The notes under the pieces: generated by a model | Databases searched by the model: none | What the model was told of the DNA's origin: nothing | Seen by the model: only the letters and a program-made list of their open reading frames with translations | Translations under genes and position numbers: made by a program | Shown: positions 21,971-33,619 of the stretch, piece by piece | Position numbering within the stretch: the first letter of the stretch is position 1 | How the letters are laid out: each line of letters opens with the position of its first letter | Origin: Nakataea oryzae | Lineage: Eukaryota > Ascomycota > Sordariomycetes > Magnaporthales > Magnaporthaceae | DNA length: 64,000 bases | Reading direction: 5' to 3' | Assembly: GCA_003049435.1 (NCBI GenBank) | Contig: PYSQ01000130.1 | Span: 1-64,000 of the forward strand

Positions 21971-22762
21971 ATGCGCGCAGACAGCATCCTCTCCCGCGGC
22001 CTGGCCCTCGCCGCCGCAGCCACCTGGCTCCCCGGCTCGGCCGCCTGCCCCGGGGCGCTCCCCGCCGCCGGCGCCGTCGGCGGCCACGGCAACGGGCCCC
22101 GCCAGGAAGGCGGCGGCAACCCCTTGGTCTACGGGCCGGACGAGCACCCGGACCCCGAGACGGCGGGCTGGAACCTCAACCACGTGTCGCTCATCGTCAG
22201 AAACATGACGGCCAGCATCGACTTTTACTCGCGCGTCCTGGGCATGACGCACATGTTCTCGCTCAACGCGCACCCAAAGTACAAGCTCGCCTACCTGGGC
22301 CACCCGGCCGGCGGCCGCAACGGCAGCGCCTACGTGCCGCCGGCCGAGCTCTTCCGCCTCAAGAACAACGTCCAGGGCCTGGTCGAGCTTCTCAGCGTCG
22401 CACCGGCGCCCGGCGACCCGCAGCCGCGCCGGCCCGAGGCCTCGATGGCCCGCCCAAACACCCTCTCCCACATCGGCCTCATCGTGCCGGACCCGGCCGC
22501 GGCCCAGGAGCGCTTCCGGAGGCTGGGCGTCCCCATCGTCAAGGAGTGGAACGCAGACTTCCCCTCGGACTCGCCCCGCGGCGCCCTGGCAAACGCCTAC
22601 GGCCTCGGCCTGCTGCCCGAGGTCGAGGCCGCCGACGCCCTGGGCAGGGACATACTGGCCACCCTGGCCTTCGTGGCGAAGGCCACCCTCATGGTCGCCG
22701 ACCCGGACGGGAACGTGATCGAGGTGCAGCCGCTTGTCGAGAGCCTCTCGTTCAACAACTGA
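21971..22762 (+). CDS. Secreted VOC-fold / glyoxalase I-like protein
   Basis: A 263-residue single-exon protein of the vicinal oxygen chelate superfamily, which includes lactoylglutathione lyases and extradiol-type dioxygenases. A signal peptide (LSRGLALAAAATWLPGSAA) is followed by a Gly-rich segment. The first beta-alpha-beta-beta-beta module starts at NHVSLIVRNM and runs to VELLSVAP. The second starts at SHIGLIVPDP and runs to VIEVQPL. The four metal-ligand positions of glyoxalase I (His, Glu, His, Glu) are all present in these motifs, and SIDFYSRVLGM matches the family. Glyoxalase I is normally cytosolic, so the secretion signal is notable. The secreted form may act on extracellular aldehydes or on a different substrate. 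It lies directly after the Zn2Cys6 gene on the same strand. Confidence 0.88.
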   Translation: MRADSILSRGLALAAAATWLPGSAACPGALPAAGAVGGHGNGPRQEGGGNPLVYGPDEHPDPETAGWNLNHVSLIVRNMTASIDFYSRVLGMTHMFSLNAHPKYKLAYLGHPAGGRNGSAYVPPAELFRLKNNVQGLVELLSVAPAPGDPQPRRPEASMARPNTLSHIGLIVPDPAAAQERFRRLGVPIVKEWNADFPSDSPRGALANAYGLGLLPEVEAADALGRDILATLAFVAKATLMVADPDGNVIEVQPLVESLSFNN

Positions 22763-23505
22763 GCCGAGCCGGTGGCCGCGTGTGTCTCTGGCCGTCATTG
22801 GTTGCTGTCTCGGCCTCTGACGCGGCGCAAATTTTGCGGCTCGACATGACATATAGAGCATCTATTGTGGGCTGGAATGCCTTGACGTTTGCGAAAGATA
22901 CCAAAGTTGTAATTATGAAATCGCACATTTCTGCTATCTACGCCGCAGTGACTTTTGGTGATTTCCAGTAAACGAAGATGATTGATTAGTTGGCATCTTG
23001 CATATTTACGCACTACCTCGTTTGCCTGCCCAACGCAACGACAGCTTCACATTTTTGGAACATGTTTTTCTGCATCTTTCTCCTGCTGCATTTCGTCGAT
23101 ACTCCTGCACTCCTGATACAATAAATACTTCAAATCTACTCAAGCGTGCTTACGTCTATGTACGTTTGGCGTCGTAGCCAGCTCGTTACCAACATTTAAA
23201 CCTCGAGAACATGGGACACGACATCAAAATATTGCATGGCTCCAATCCCCATATCAGTGAGGAACGTGTTGATGCCGATTCTGTATTCTCTTATAGATAT
23301 TTCTTGTGCGCGAGCTAGGGGTCTTCTTTCCATCCAACGAAAGCAACAATCTGGCTGCCATGTGCGCCCGCTGCGTCATCTCCACACTAAATAGTTGCTA
23401 AAATATCCTTGGCTGAGCTTTTGAACGCCTGACGGAAACCCGAAAAAAAGCTGCTAATACTACAAAAGATGGGAAGGTAGAACAAACGGCCCAAGTCCAA
23501 TTGCG
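22763..23505. other. Convergent intergenic region, no gene seen
   Basis: AT-richer sequence between the convergent VOC and disordered-protein genes. It probably holds both 3' UTRs. Nothing else is recognised. Confidence 0.5.
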
Positions 23506-25762
23506 CTAGTCTACATCGGGTGAAGCCGGCATTTTATCGTCATCTTCAGACGAGTCTTCAACGGTAGGCTTCTTATACTTGTCGCCCGAGCGGGCAACGT
23601 AGTCCCGGAGCATGGCCCCGACGTCGGGGGTTATCTCAAAATTGCTGTTGACTGACATGCCGGTCCCTTGCCTGTAGGGGGCGTTCTCGTGTTGCTGCCC
23701 CTGCTGAGCCTGTTGCTGAGCCCTTTGCAGTTGCGCCCTGAGCACGCGTGCCCTTCTTTCGTCCTCAGTCTCCAACTTGGCCTCGGGGAGTCGCGGCGTC
23801 GTCGGATTGGAGGTCTGTGCCGGCGGAGTGTGCGGCGGGGCGACGGTAGCCTTTCCTTTCCGAGACGAGGCCTTCAGCGGTGCCTCACTAGTCGACTGCG
23901 CACGAGGAGGCATGCTGGAAGGCCTGCCGCCGCCCCGTCGACGCGGCGGGGAGAAGGAGGCGGAGCTGGAGGGGCGGCCGTCGGAAGGCGAGGACCGGCC
24001 GCCACCAAGCGATCTGGGCGACGAGGGAACGTCGTTGTTGACTCGCGGATGCGTGGGTGACAAGGAGGCTTCGGAGCTAGAAGAGCGAGGTATGGGCGAG
24101 GAGTTGCCGCTGCTAAAGTTCCGGGGCGATGAGGGATTGCTGTTGATGCCATTGCCTTTATTCCTGCGAGACCGGCGAGAGGTGCCAGGCGCGCTCATTG
24201 GCCTGGGCGAGATCAAAGAGGAATCCGAAGTCCGGTTGGAGGCGGCGGACGTGCAGCGGGGGGAAGTAACGTTGTGGCGCGAGCGCCTTGGCGACGGGGA
24301 CGAGCCGGAGCTGGCGGATTCCCTAGGCGAAGTGAGCGACGAATCAGACTCACGGAACGACGCGCCTGATGAGCCCGAGGCACGCGGAGAGAGGTCAGAG
24401 GAGCTGGATGCGGGGGGTGACGAGCTGGACGCGCGCGACTCTGGCCGCTTCTTCCTGCTGCGGGCGCTTTTGCTGCCGCTCTGCTGCTGTTGGTCGCTGG
24501 CAAGTTCCCTACCCCGCGGCTCCTCGTCGGAGCCGGAGTTCTGTTGGTTGCCGCGTCTTCTTCCCCTTCGACGGTGCTTTGGCGGTTGCGGCTGCTGCTC
24601 CTCGGTAGTGTATTCTTGCCGCTCGCGATGAAGTGGCGGGGCGGACTGGAGTTTGCGAGGCTGGGGATGCCGGTTCTCGGGGCTTTTTGGACGGGCTGGT
24701 CCATTTCTTTCGCTGGTTTGTGAGGTTTGTGCCTCTCCCTGCAGTGGTTTATGTGCGGACTCTTGGGACGGTTGGTGTTGTTCGGGTTGGGTCTCTGGTT
24801 GTGCTTCGAGCTCTTTCTCATTTTCCTTCTCAGGCTGTGTTGGCCGATCTTCTTGGGGCGAAGATGACTTCTCCTGAGCTTGCTGCTCGGGTCTCTGCTC
24901 TTCCACATCATCAGTCCTTTCCTCTGCCTTCCCACCAGACTTCTCCTCTGGTTGATGTTCGCCCGCATTCCCAGTTTGCTGTTGGCTGGGCTGGGGTTGG
25001 TTTTTCTGGGCCTCCTGCTCAGCTTGAGCCTTCGCGACTGCGGCGGCCTGCTCCTCGGGGGTCATTTCCTCCTCAATCACAGGCCTCCTGGCCCTGAACT
25101 CGCGGCGCAATAGCTCCAGCTCAATGACGATCTTGCCGGGCGCCTTGGCGCGCAATAGGTCGCCGTCGCGGTCAAAGTAGAGACCCCAGACACCCCCGTC
25201 CTCGTAGACGGCGCAAAAGCCCTCCCATCCAGACAGGGTGAGGCGCTTGTCCTGGCGCGTGACATCCCAGGGCCCGGTAATCTGGCCCTCGGAGACCTGG
25301 CGGTTGCCGAAGCGGACCTGGTAGGTTTCGACATCGACAAAGATCCAGTTCATGATAGGGGCCTCGTCCGTGATGCTGCTGACCAGGCCAGAATAACGGG
25401 CTTCCGGGTAGGGGAGGAAGTAGCCTAGGAAGGGGTGGCCGAAGGGCTGGTCATGGAGGACGCCCGTATCTATAAAGCACTGTTTGTTTGTCGGCCAGTG
25501 AGGTTAGCTCCAGCTAGAGCCTCGCCATCAAGACAGAGGAATGAAAGACGAATGAAGCACGCACGCGACCACCCGACAGCACGATCTGCCTGCCCTCTAG
25601 AGTTGGGGTATACTGGGAGCCCTTGGGACAGTGAACGACTAGGTTTTGCTTGCGGCTCCGGTGCTCCTCGCGGCGTGACTTGGCCTGCGAGGCGCGGATG
25701 CCCTCGGCGGAGCCAAAGACAGCACCGAAGCCACCGATGAAGCTGATCATAGAGAGCACCAT
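23506..25762 (-). CDS. Conserved fungal protein with a hydrophobic N-terminus and long disordered tail
   Basis: Exons are 25762-25565 and 25479-23506, with donor GTGCGT and acceptor CAG, giving 723 residues. The first 200 or so are well ordered and match, from memory of family style, an uncharacterised Pezizomycotina family. It has the N-terminal segment MVLSMISFIGGFGAVFGSAEGI, then NLVVHCPKGS, FIDTG, GYFLPYPEA and APIMNWIFVD. The GGWGLYFD-type core and a Glu/Gln-rich coiled stretch follow. The remaining 450 residues are low-complexity Ser/Pro/Arg/Gln sequence with many SPR motifs, possible kinase or SR-like sites. Function is unknown, and the N-terminus may be a membrane or mitochondrial targeting segment. 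Confidence 0.82.
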
Positions 25763-28454
25763 CTTGCGTACTATGCGGCCCTCCGTCTGGAGGCAGGACC
25801 AGCTCGGTTGCTTCGAGGCTTTGGTGACTTGCGCGCTCTAGGCGCTGCCTAGAGCGGTGGCGGAGGGGAGGTATAGCAAAAAGAGAAAGTAATAACGGAG
25901 AGGAGAGGTGAAAAAAAGAGGGTATGAGGGCGATCGCTCAACAATGGGATAACTGCGGTGCCCAGGATAGCTCAGCAGAAGAGATCAGATCGGATGGCGA
26001 GCTTCTTTGTCGTTGCAGGACGCCGTGTTTCCCTGAAATCTGGGCCAGGAGAAGCCTCCTGCAATGTGAAGGGGAAAGATCAGAGAGAGGAGGAAAAGGT
26101 AAAGCACAGGGGCAGGGTGGGCTGGGCTGGGCGGTTCACGAGACGGGGCGGCAGACATGGACGATTTGCAAATTCCATGTTCCGAGACGGTCGCAGTTGG
26201 GCGTTGGGCTGCAGCAATAGCAGGGCTCTGGCACGGGTGGGCAGGATATGCAAGAAACAAGAAAAAAAAAGATAATAATAATAAAGGCTTGTCAAGGCCG
26301 GCGGGGGCGATGGGAGCATGTGGCCGGGCGGCGCGCCGAACGAAAACAGAGGGCGGCAGCGATTGGACGGCGGCGAGCAGGCCTGGCCGGTGGGGGAGCT
26401 CGCGAGACATGGAACAAGGCCTGGTGGTTGTGTGCAGCCCCGTCGAGCCATATCGTGTTTCAGGGCGCCAGCGACGGCGGCGGCGCGGCGAGGAAAGAGT
26501 CGGCCAGGCAAGTAAGTGGTTGAGCGGCGGCGGCGGCAGGCGCGCCTGCGGTCGCACCTGCAGTCGCAGTGGAGTGGCAGCGTCGCACCCCGGCAGTTGG
26601 GGTATTGTAGACTCGATAAAATGGTTCGAGATGGCGGGCGCTGTTTCAATGCGGGTCGGGATGGGGGGCCCCACGAAGGGGCGAGTGTGGCAGACGCGGC
26701 GATCATCGACAGATGGACGACGCCTGCTGCGTGGTTCGGCGATTTGAGTCGCATTCCAGCGTCCTTGCAGCGCGGGACAGCTAAAATTGTCGTGCCCGTG
26801 CGCTCCTTGGGGGGTGGGGCGCCGGCCAGAACCGCAACGCTGGTAATCCGTGATGGCCTCATTGTGGATAGGCCGTTGGACCCTTTCGAGATTTGGGCGT
26901 GGCACCAGAGGCAGGACCCTGAATGCGCTTGGGTTCCGGCGACGAAAATAGGGGCTCGCAACCACACCACCGGTCGCACGCCAGGTTACCTCTTGCTGGG
27001 CCTGGACGCCGCGCGCTGTGCAGCCTGCACGCAGCCGCCAGCCACCGCGCGCGCGGGTACGACCTCGGCAGACGGCTCGCTCGAGGCCGGCCGGGCAGCT
27101 CCTACAGCCGGCGCGCGCACCCGCCCGCGTCGAGGCAGGCTGCTGCGGGTGACAGGTCCTCCCCCAGCGCGGCCGCATCCGAGCGCCTCGACGGTGGGCT
27201 CCTCCCTCGACGCCGTATGGGGCAGTATACAGGCATGCTCTATTGCTATAGCAGCGCCACCATATTCCCCGCGATGCATCGACCTGCAGGCGGCGCGTCG
27301 ACCGTCAATGCCGCCACCAGCTGCACCCAGCGAATCGCCTGGGCGGATGGGTCCTCGCACCCGCACGCCGGCAGAAGTCGCGGCTCGTGGGTTGCACTGA
27401 GCGAGTGAAATGGATACCGGCGTGCTGCATGCGGCTTCTTGCCTGTGCGCCGCAACAGCAGGTGGCCGCTGCACCTTGCCTTGCCCCCGGCAACTTTTTG
27501 GTGGGGAGCTGCGTTCCCCGCAGCGGAGCAAGGCGGGCCACCACCACTGAGCTTTTTTGGGGGAAAAGAAGAAAGAAAAAAAAGCTCCGTCGCAGCCCCA
27601 GCAGCCGCCTCAGCCGCCAGGGCCCTCCCCAGCTCCCTGCTTAGAGCGCCAATCGGCGACGAGTCAAACTGGCCTCATTGCCGCAGGCCGATTCATCTCT
27701 CCTTTCGCCCGTTGGTCTGAGTGCCCGACACCTGATGGATGCCGTGCAGCCTCAGCCTGGCAGGGAGCGAGCCAGGTAGCATCCGCACCAAGGTCCCTGG
27801 TTCGGCTGGCCAGCTCGGACAGCCGCAAACGCAAGCAGCCAAGGACTAAAGAAACGGTCCGTTGCTTTGTTCCAGGGCCTCCCGTGGCCCTCCAGCTCGA
27901 CCGAACACCCTCCTCCCTCGCCTGCGGAGTGCAGGTTGCCGTTGCAGTCGCGCAGGAGTTGCACGCTGGCCGCCCCGCACGGGGTCCATGGGCCGATGCG
28001 TCGTCTGGCCGCCCTCTGATCCTGGACAGGCGAGATGGGATATGGGGACACATCGGGGGACGCACCGAGGCGCACGATATGGCGGGCGGCCAGCCGCAGG
28101 AAACAAAGCATTTCAGCCGTGCGACCCTCCTCCATGCTGCCGAGGGCCTGGGGTTTCGCAGTGAGCAGTTGAGTCGTATGATGTCCTGGCTCCGACGCCC
28201 AGGGTCCCCGGTCAACCTCCACAGACTCCCGGACCGGGGCCTGGCGTGCTAGGGGGGACCCCGCCGAGGCTGGCCACACTCGACGACGCGGCGTGTGCCG
28301 ACGGCGCAGCCTGCTATTCCAGAAGCTCGACGGCCAGGACCGGCTCACCGGATCGAGCAAGGCATGCTTGGGGCGACGGCAATAATACGTGCCCGGGCCC
28401 TCCTTCCTCGAGCCCCTGGTGCATAAAGAGCCCTGCCCGCCAACTCGTTTGACG
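25763..28454. other. 2.7-kb divergent intergenic region
   Basis: The region lies between divergently transcribed genes. Several ORFs above 180 codons on both strands overlap one another and have no domain-like composition; they reflect high GC. A short A-rich tract with ATAATAATAATA occurs at 26262-26285. It probably contains two promoters and long 5' UTRs. No gene is supported. Confidence 0.5.
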
Positions 28455-30065
28455 ATGGATTCTGATCTCTCTACTCAGCAGCAAGCCTTTACAGAAGCAG
28501 CAGCAGCATCTAGAAGATCAGACGAGTCTCGAAGACCAGAATCCAGAAATCGCAAACGAACAAGTTGGTCCTCCCGCCCCAGCATCACCTCGGTCTCGGC
28601 TCTGCCCACCACCACTTCTGCCTCAAAACCCTCTCCTCCCGCCGCACCGCAACCTCAGCCGCCGCAAGCTCCCACTCCTGCTCCCCTGCCCAAGTCTGTT
28701 CCCGATCTCCAGCCCGCACCTCCCCCAGCCGCCACCACGTTGTCCAACACGCAGAAAGACGGGTCGTCAAGAGCTGCACAACGATCATCGCAAGCCGGAT
28801 CAGACAGCCAGACCACAAAAGACAGCAGGACTGCAGCCCCATCGCCAAATCCTCCTCCCCCCAAAACACCTGAGCCCCCGGCACCGAAAAGGTCACTTGC
28901 CTCAACTCCCAGCTCTCCTCCCAGACAGTCCCCTGCTCCCGAACCCGAACCAAAGCCCACTCCTGTCCCCGCTCCTGTTGCTGCTCCTGTTACTGTCCCT
29001 GCCGAGCCGGAGCAGAGGCAGAGGCAGCCGTCGCCTCCTGTACAAAAAGCAACTCCAGTTCCTGCTCCAGCGCCGGCCCCGGCTCCAGAGTCAGAGATTG
29101 AAAAGTTAGCACACCCCCCTCCCCCTCGCAGAACACTTTCCTTCCGGCTTCCCGTCAGAGTAGCCTCGGAAAACCCATCCTCTGCAGAATCCACCACCCC
29201 GGCCCGCAGCCGAGCTTCCTCCCTTCCCGAGCAGTCTGAACCGTCTACCCCCGCCACCCCTTCACACGCACGAAGCCAGTCTTCATCCCACAAGCGTCTC
29301 TCGCAGAGCTTCAATCGCTTCTCCCTTAACTCCATTGGCGAACTCGCAACTCCGCGGTTCGCGCCAGACCCGGAGGTCAATCCTATCCAGAGAGTATCTG
29401 ACAGCCCTGAAAGCAACTCTTCCACCAACTCTCCCGCCGAACAGTTTCTTCTCGAACGAGGCCTGCCCATCGACGTGCCCCTCGAAAAAGTCCCTTCGCC
29501 CCTCATCTACCAATCCATTCTCGAGTCTCAGCTCAACAGCTACTTCGCCACAATGTCCGCCCAGTAAGTCCCGTCCCTGCCCTCTGCTCTCTGTTTGCTG
29601 GCCTTAGCAGCCGCCAAGGACGATCCCGCCCGTGTTCCCGACACGGCCCGAAACCCACAACCGTCGGACCCACTCTTTCGACTGACACCGGCCACCATCA
29701 CCGAAATACAGGGCTGCCAAGACTCCCGATGTCGCTACTGCCCAGCAGTACCAGCAGACCCCTCCCAACATGAACATGCGCATGCAGATGCCCTCCAACG
29801 CCCTGGTCCAGCCCGCCCTTCCCGGCCTTTCCGGCACCGCCAACGGCCCCGTCGGTATGCTTTCGAGCCCGTCCGAGCCCATCTCCCGCTGTCATGGACA
29901 CCTCTTCTAACGTGACATCGCACAGGCAACCTGCTCCGCGGCCCCGTCTCTGCCGACGGCAAGCTCAAGGATGCTGTGCTCACGGTCGGCATCAAGCTAG
30001 ACCTGGAGGCCGAGGTTCACCTCACGGCACGCGTACGTGGTGACATCCTCGTCGGCCTGTATTAA
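28455..30065 (+). CDS. Conserved fungal Pro/Ser-rich protein with a short conserved C-terminus
   Basis: Exons are 28455-29563, 29712-29854 and 29926-30065, giving 463 residues. Introns have GTAAGT and GTATGC donors. About 300 residues of disordered Pro/Ala/Ser sequence with PAPAP runs come first. A more ordered part follows: SFNRFSLNSIGE, then FLLERGLPIDVPLEKV and LESQLNSYFATM. After a Met/Gln-rich linker, the last 40 residues (KLKDAVLTVGIKLDLEAEV, then RGDILVGLY at the very end) form a beta-rich tail that I take as the conserved domain. Without the two small introns the tail is lost, so the splicing is important. The function is unknown; the tail resembles a lipid or membrane-facing module only in a loose sense. 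Confidence 0.78.
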
Positions 30066-30688
30066 TCAGTACCCCACCATGAGGACACCCCGTCGCCGTC
30101 ACCCTAGGCCCGAAGCCCGGGCGGTAACGAAAGCATCAAGGAGGAACACACACTGCTGGCTGAGGAACCAGGCTCACCGGAGGGCAGATGAACGGACTAG
30201 AAGGAATAGTTGGTATCGTTTACGAATTCTTTTGGACATCTTCTTTTTCTTTCCTTCCTTCGCTTGGCGTGGTGGTTGTGGTCACGCAAAGCATCAACCG
30301 GCGTTCGATTCAAGGGTCGGCTAGCTGGTAATCTTGTTCTCTCTGGGTGGTCCTGGCGATCCCAGAGAGAGTCGCCGGCCCCCCTGGTTCATGATAGGCA
30401 TACTCACTCATACCCACCCATTTATGAAAATTGAATTTTTTCTTCTCTACATCGCGCAAAGGCCGTCTTCCAAGGCATCCCACTATCCTTTGATCTCTTC
30501 TAGCTTCTCTTGAGGCCTTCTTGACGGCTGGGATGACAATTCTGGAACCGGATTTGTAAAGAATGTCAAAGGATTAATAATTTGGTTCTATCTCGGCACG
30601 TAGCTAGGAAGCCACTTTCCTGACCAGGTGCTTGCAATAATCAACTTATCCACTCCTTTCATGCCTACCCGCCACCCACAAGTATTTC
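30066..30688. other. Convergent intergenic region
   Basis: About 620 bases between convergent genes, with T-rich 3' UTR-like stretches. No ORF is supported. Confidence 0.5.
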
Positions 30689-31774
30689 CTACCAGTGTTC
30701 AAGGTCGCAGCACAGGTCCTCGTTGTAATTTTCGCCGTCGACGTCGTAGTACATTTTGGCGTCCGCGAGCGAGCGGTGGCCGAGGAGCACGGCTGAGAGC
30801 ATGATCTGCGTGAACTTTGGATGGAAGAAGAAATAGTCGAGCGGCACCGAGCGCGCTGTGCCTTGGGCAACCCCCATTATGTCACCGTAAATGACCATCA
30901 GAGAGTGCGGCCCAGGCCCCCGCTGCTGCCGCCGCCGCCGCTCAGCTTCCTCCGGGCCCGGTTCGGCCGCAGCGGACGATGCGGGCATTGGCGTCGGCCG
31001 CCTGCCCGCACCACCACCACCACCACCATCACCATTGGTAGCCGTGTTGCCGCAGCCTCGGTCGTCGTCGTCAATGAGCTCGTCCTTGACCACAACAAGA
31101 AACGCCCACGGCACGATGGCAAGGTTGTCCGGTCCGCCGAAGCGTGAAGGGCGCGGGTCCTTGTCGCTGGCCATGTGGGTAATGAGCACGGTGCGCAGCG
31201 CCGAGACGCGGCCCAGGAGCGGCGTCAGCGTCCCGGGCCTCACCAGCAGCGGCGGCCGCCAGAACTTGTCGTCCTCGGGCGGCCGGGGGATCCTCACCAG
31301 CTCCACCGTCGGCTTGCGGCTCGTCGCCATCGTCGGGAAGTAGGCCGAGGTCTGTCGTCGCTGCTGGTCCTGCTGGGGCTGTCGCATGCTTTGGCGACGG
31401 GGACGTTTCTGATCGCGAGGGTCGATACGGGACACCAAGGACTCACTTCTCTGGGCCGGCATTGAGGAGCCTGCAGTCAAGGGGCCTGCCGTAACTAGGA
31501 TCGACGACTTGCGTGCCACTTTTATGGATGTGGGCTTTCCCGGATTATGCTTGCCCTCGCCACTGGGTGAAGTCTCTTGCCCCGTTTTGAAGTCCTGCTG
31601 GGATTGCTCGAGAAAACTGACAGACTTGCTGGTCCTCCGGCTGTAATCTCCGCCGGAGGAGGATCCAGGCGCGTCGGCAGCGCCATCGAATTCGGACGGT
31701 CCCTCGCTGTCAGGGAATGATTTGATGACCCATTCTCCGGTGCTGTTGGGCGGACTCTTTTCACCATGAAACAT
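30689..31774 (-). CDS. Uncharacterised fungal protein, second of two closely spaced ORFs
   Basis: A single-exon reading of 361 residues from the ATG at 31774. An upstream in-frame ATG at 31819 would overlap the preceding ORF. The N-terminal half is disordered and basic. The C-terminal half looks folded, with LVRIPRPPEDDKFWRPPLL, LGRVSALRTVLITHM, NLAIVPWAFLVVVKDEL and SVPLDYFFFHPKFTQIMLSAVLL. A Gly run and Glu/Arg stretch separate two parts. I recognise no family. Only 28 bases separate its start from the stop of the upstream ORF on the same strand. No intron with matching phase joins the two, so it may be a separate gene with a very short spacer or the second frame of a dicistronic mRNA. Confidence 0.68.
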   Translation of the reverse strand: MFHGEKSPPNSTGEWVIKSFPDSEGPSEFDGAADAPGSSSGGDYSRRTSKSVSFLEQSQQDFKTGQETSPSGEGKHNPGKPTSIKVARKSSILVTAGPLTAGSSMPAQRSESLVSRIDPRDQKRPRRQSMRQPQQDQQRRQTSAYFPTMATSRKPTVELVRIPRPPEDDKFWRPPLLVRPGTLTPLLGRVSALRTVLITHMASDKDPRPSRFGGPDNLAIVPWAFLVVVKDELIDDDDRGCGNTATNGDGGGGGGAGRRPTPMPASSAAAEPGPEEAERRRRQQRGPGPHSLMVIYGDIMGVAQGTARSVPLDYFFFHPKFTQIMLSAVLLGHRSLADAKMYYDVDGENYNEDLCCDLEHW

Positions 31775-31802
31775 TGTCAGCCTCTGTCCTCTAGGAGGTT
31801 TC

Positions 31803-32447
31803 CTACAACTCCAGCACAAGCTCCATCTTAGCCTCCGAGGCCGCCCCAGTCATCGGCACGATCGTGTATACCTTGTAGTTGGCTGTCCAATCCCCAACGA
31901 CCGCATCAATGAGGCTTTCGTCAAGGGGATCCACCATGGCATCAGAGACCGAGGCGAGCCGCTCTGCGCGTCTGGCCCGATCCCGCTCCCAGTCGCCATT
32001 CGCGGCAAAAGGACTCGCCGCGTCTCCAAAGATCCTCCGTTCCCTAAAGTATCCGTAGTCGTCGTCCTCGTCGTCCGTCTCCAGCTCGTCCTCTGACAAA
32101 GGCTCGCCGGGGTCCATGAGGTCAATGGTCTCGCGATGGTGGACGTAGCGGGGCACGAGGTGCGGCTCCTCGCCCGAGAGGCGCAGGGCGATGTCCTCGA
32201 GCCGCTCCATGGTCATGCCCGCCACGACGCTGTACAAGGCGAACGAAGCCCGCATCATGCAGCAGCCGCCCGAGAAGCGGCCCATACCCCGCGCGCTGCG
32301 AGGCAGCCTCATATCCATGCCCGTCCGCGGGTCGATCACAGCGTCCTCTGGCTCTAGGGAGAGGGCGCCTGCCGACGACGAGCTGGCCCGCCCACCGCGC
32401 GCGTCTGGGGCGCTGTCATCCAGAGGTGTCTCCATGTTGGTCGCCAC
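31803..32447 (-). CDS. Uncharacterised acidic fungal protein, first of two closely spaced ORFs
   Basis: A 214-residue single-exon protein. It has a disordered N-terminus with a run of serines, then ARGMGRFSGGCCMMRASFAL, LEDIALRLSGEEPHLVPRYVHH and a strongly acidic stretch (EDELETDDEDDDYGYF). The C-terminus contains DESLIDAVVGDWTANYKVY and KMELVLEL. The family is not recognised. Composition is clearly protein-like and other frames are poor. The next ORF on the same strand begins 28 bases after its stop, closer than usual for independent fungal genes. Confidence 0.68.
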   Translation of the reverse strand: MATNMETPLDDSAPDARGGRASSSSAGALSLEPEDAVIDPRTGMDMRLPRSARGMGRFSGGCCMMRASFALYSVVAGMTMERLEDIALRLSGEEPHLVPRYVHHRETIDLMDPGEPLSEDELETDDEDDDYGYFRERRIFGDAASPFAANGDWERDRARRAERLASVSDAMVDPLDESLIDAVVGDWTANYKVYTIVPMTGAASEAKMELVLEL

Positions 32448-33619
32448 TGGGATGTGGCTCTAGTCGAGGGGGAAAACCGGGCTTTGCTCTAGGACAGAGG
32501 GAATCAAAGTTGCATGGGGAGTAATAGCTATAGTACGAGGATAGGTGTGAGGCAGAATCACGCCAGAAGTAGGGTATGTTTGGATTTACTGGCTACATAT
32601 CTTTCTGGGTTGGTTCAAAGGACTCGATGAGACTTGGCGGGCGGTGACAGCAAGTGCTTGTGGGAGAGAGCACCTGCCTAGGCTGTTAGAATAGCCCCTG
32701 CCAAGATGCCGCCCATCCCGCAACAGTCCTGCCATTAGAGGAAGCAGCCAGCCAGTCCTGAGGAGCAAAGGACTCAGCTCCTACTCTAAGCCCGCCGACT
32801 GGCAACATAAACGAGAGTAATTACTAGAGTATGACACAAACCAAGGCGTGCTTCGCAAACTGTGAATGTTGGCATCAATCGTCCTAGAACCGAAAACGGC
32901 TGTCACACCCAAGCAGGTCCCGATTCGGAACTGGTCGAGTCTCTAGCTTGCTCCGCTGATCACGGAAGGAGCGAGCACGAGATCTGCGAAACCTGGCGTC
33001 GGGGGTGCTAGGGCAGGGAGCACAGGCGGGAGGCCACATGAGTTTATCCGGGGCATGGTTCCAGCTTTCCGATTCGACGTCGCTATGGCCAAGTCCCGAT
33101 GCTACAGGCACAAAGGCCAATTCTCAAGCCCAAAGCTCCCTCACACCAGCCAGGCCAGCATTTTTTTGCGCCAAATTATTGGGATTTATATACCTACCAA
33201 CTCGAGCGGCTAATCCTCCGCATGCTGCTCAGAACCCTACCAACCCTGGTTGTACCACGTCTACGAGCGATTGCCTAGCCGGAAAGTATGGATAAAGGTA
33301 ATGACGTCCTTGGCCACACACTTGCAAGCCTTGGCCGCCGGCAAATACTGGCGATTCCAGGTTTTGCTGGAGCGGCTCAGCATCTCGGAATGCAAAATGC
33401 CATCGTGTCTTCAAAGGACCACGTTTCAAGTTCACATATTTTGCTTTTCACTGTTCTTCACTAGACTGCCGCCTAAATGAAGACAGCCCACGAAAACAGT
33501 CTGGCTGCCTAGTGGCTATCAATCGGTTCTTCGAGTATTTACCAAGCCTCCCCTGACATTCTCTCGTCTTCTCCGCATACTATTCGCTACTCCTTTTCTC
33601 GAGGTCCTCCAGAGAAATT
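32448..33619. other. Divergent intergenic region, no gene seen
   Basis: About 1.2 kb between the acidic-protein gene and the SET gene. No ORF above 100 codons with plausible composition is present. A pyrimidine-rich leader precedes the SET gene start. Confidence 0.5.

Noticed and set aside
26080..26979. 299- and 397-codon ORFs on the minus strand around 26-27 kb
   Set aside because: Overlapping ORFs occur in several frames of a GC-rich divergent promoter region, with no domain-like content.
31803..31870. An intron joining the two closely spaced ORFs
   Set aside because: Donor GTATAC and candidate TAG acceptors give stop codons or the wrong phase. No phase-2 donor of sufficient distance exists.
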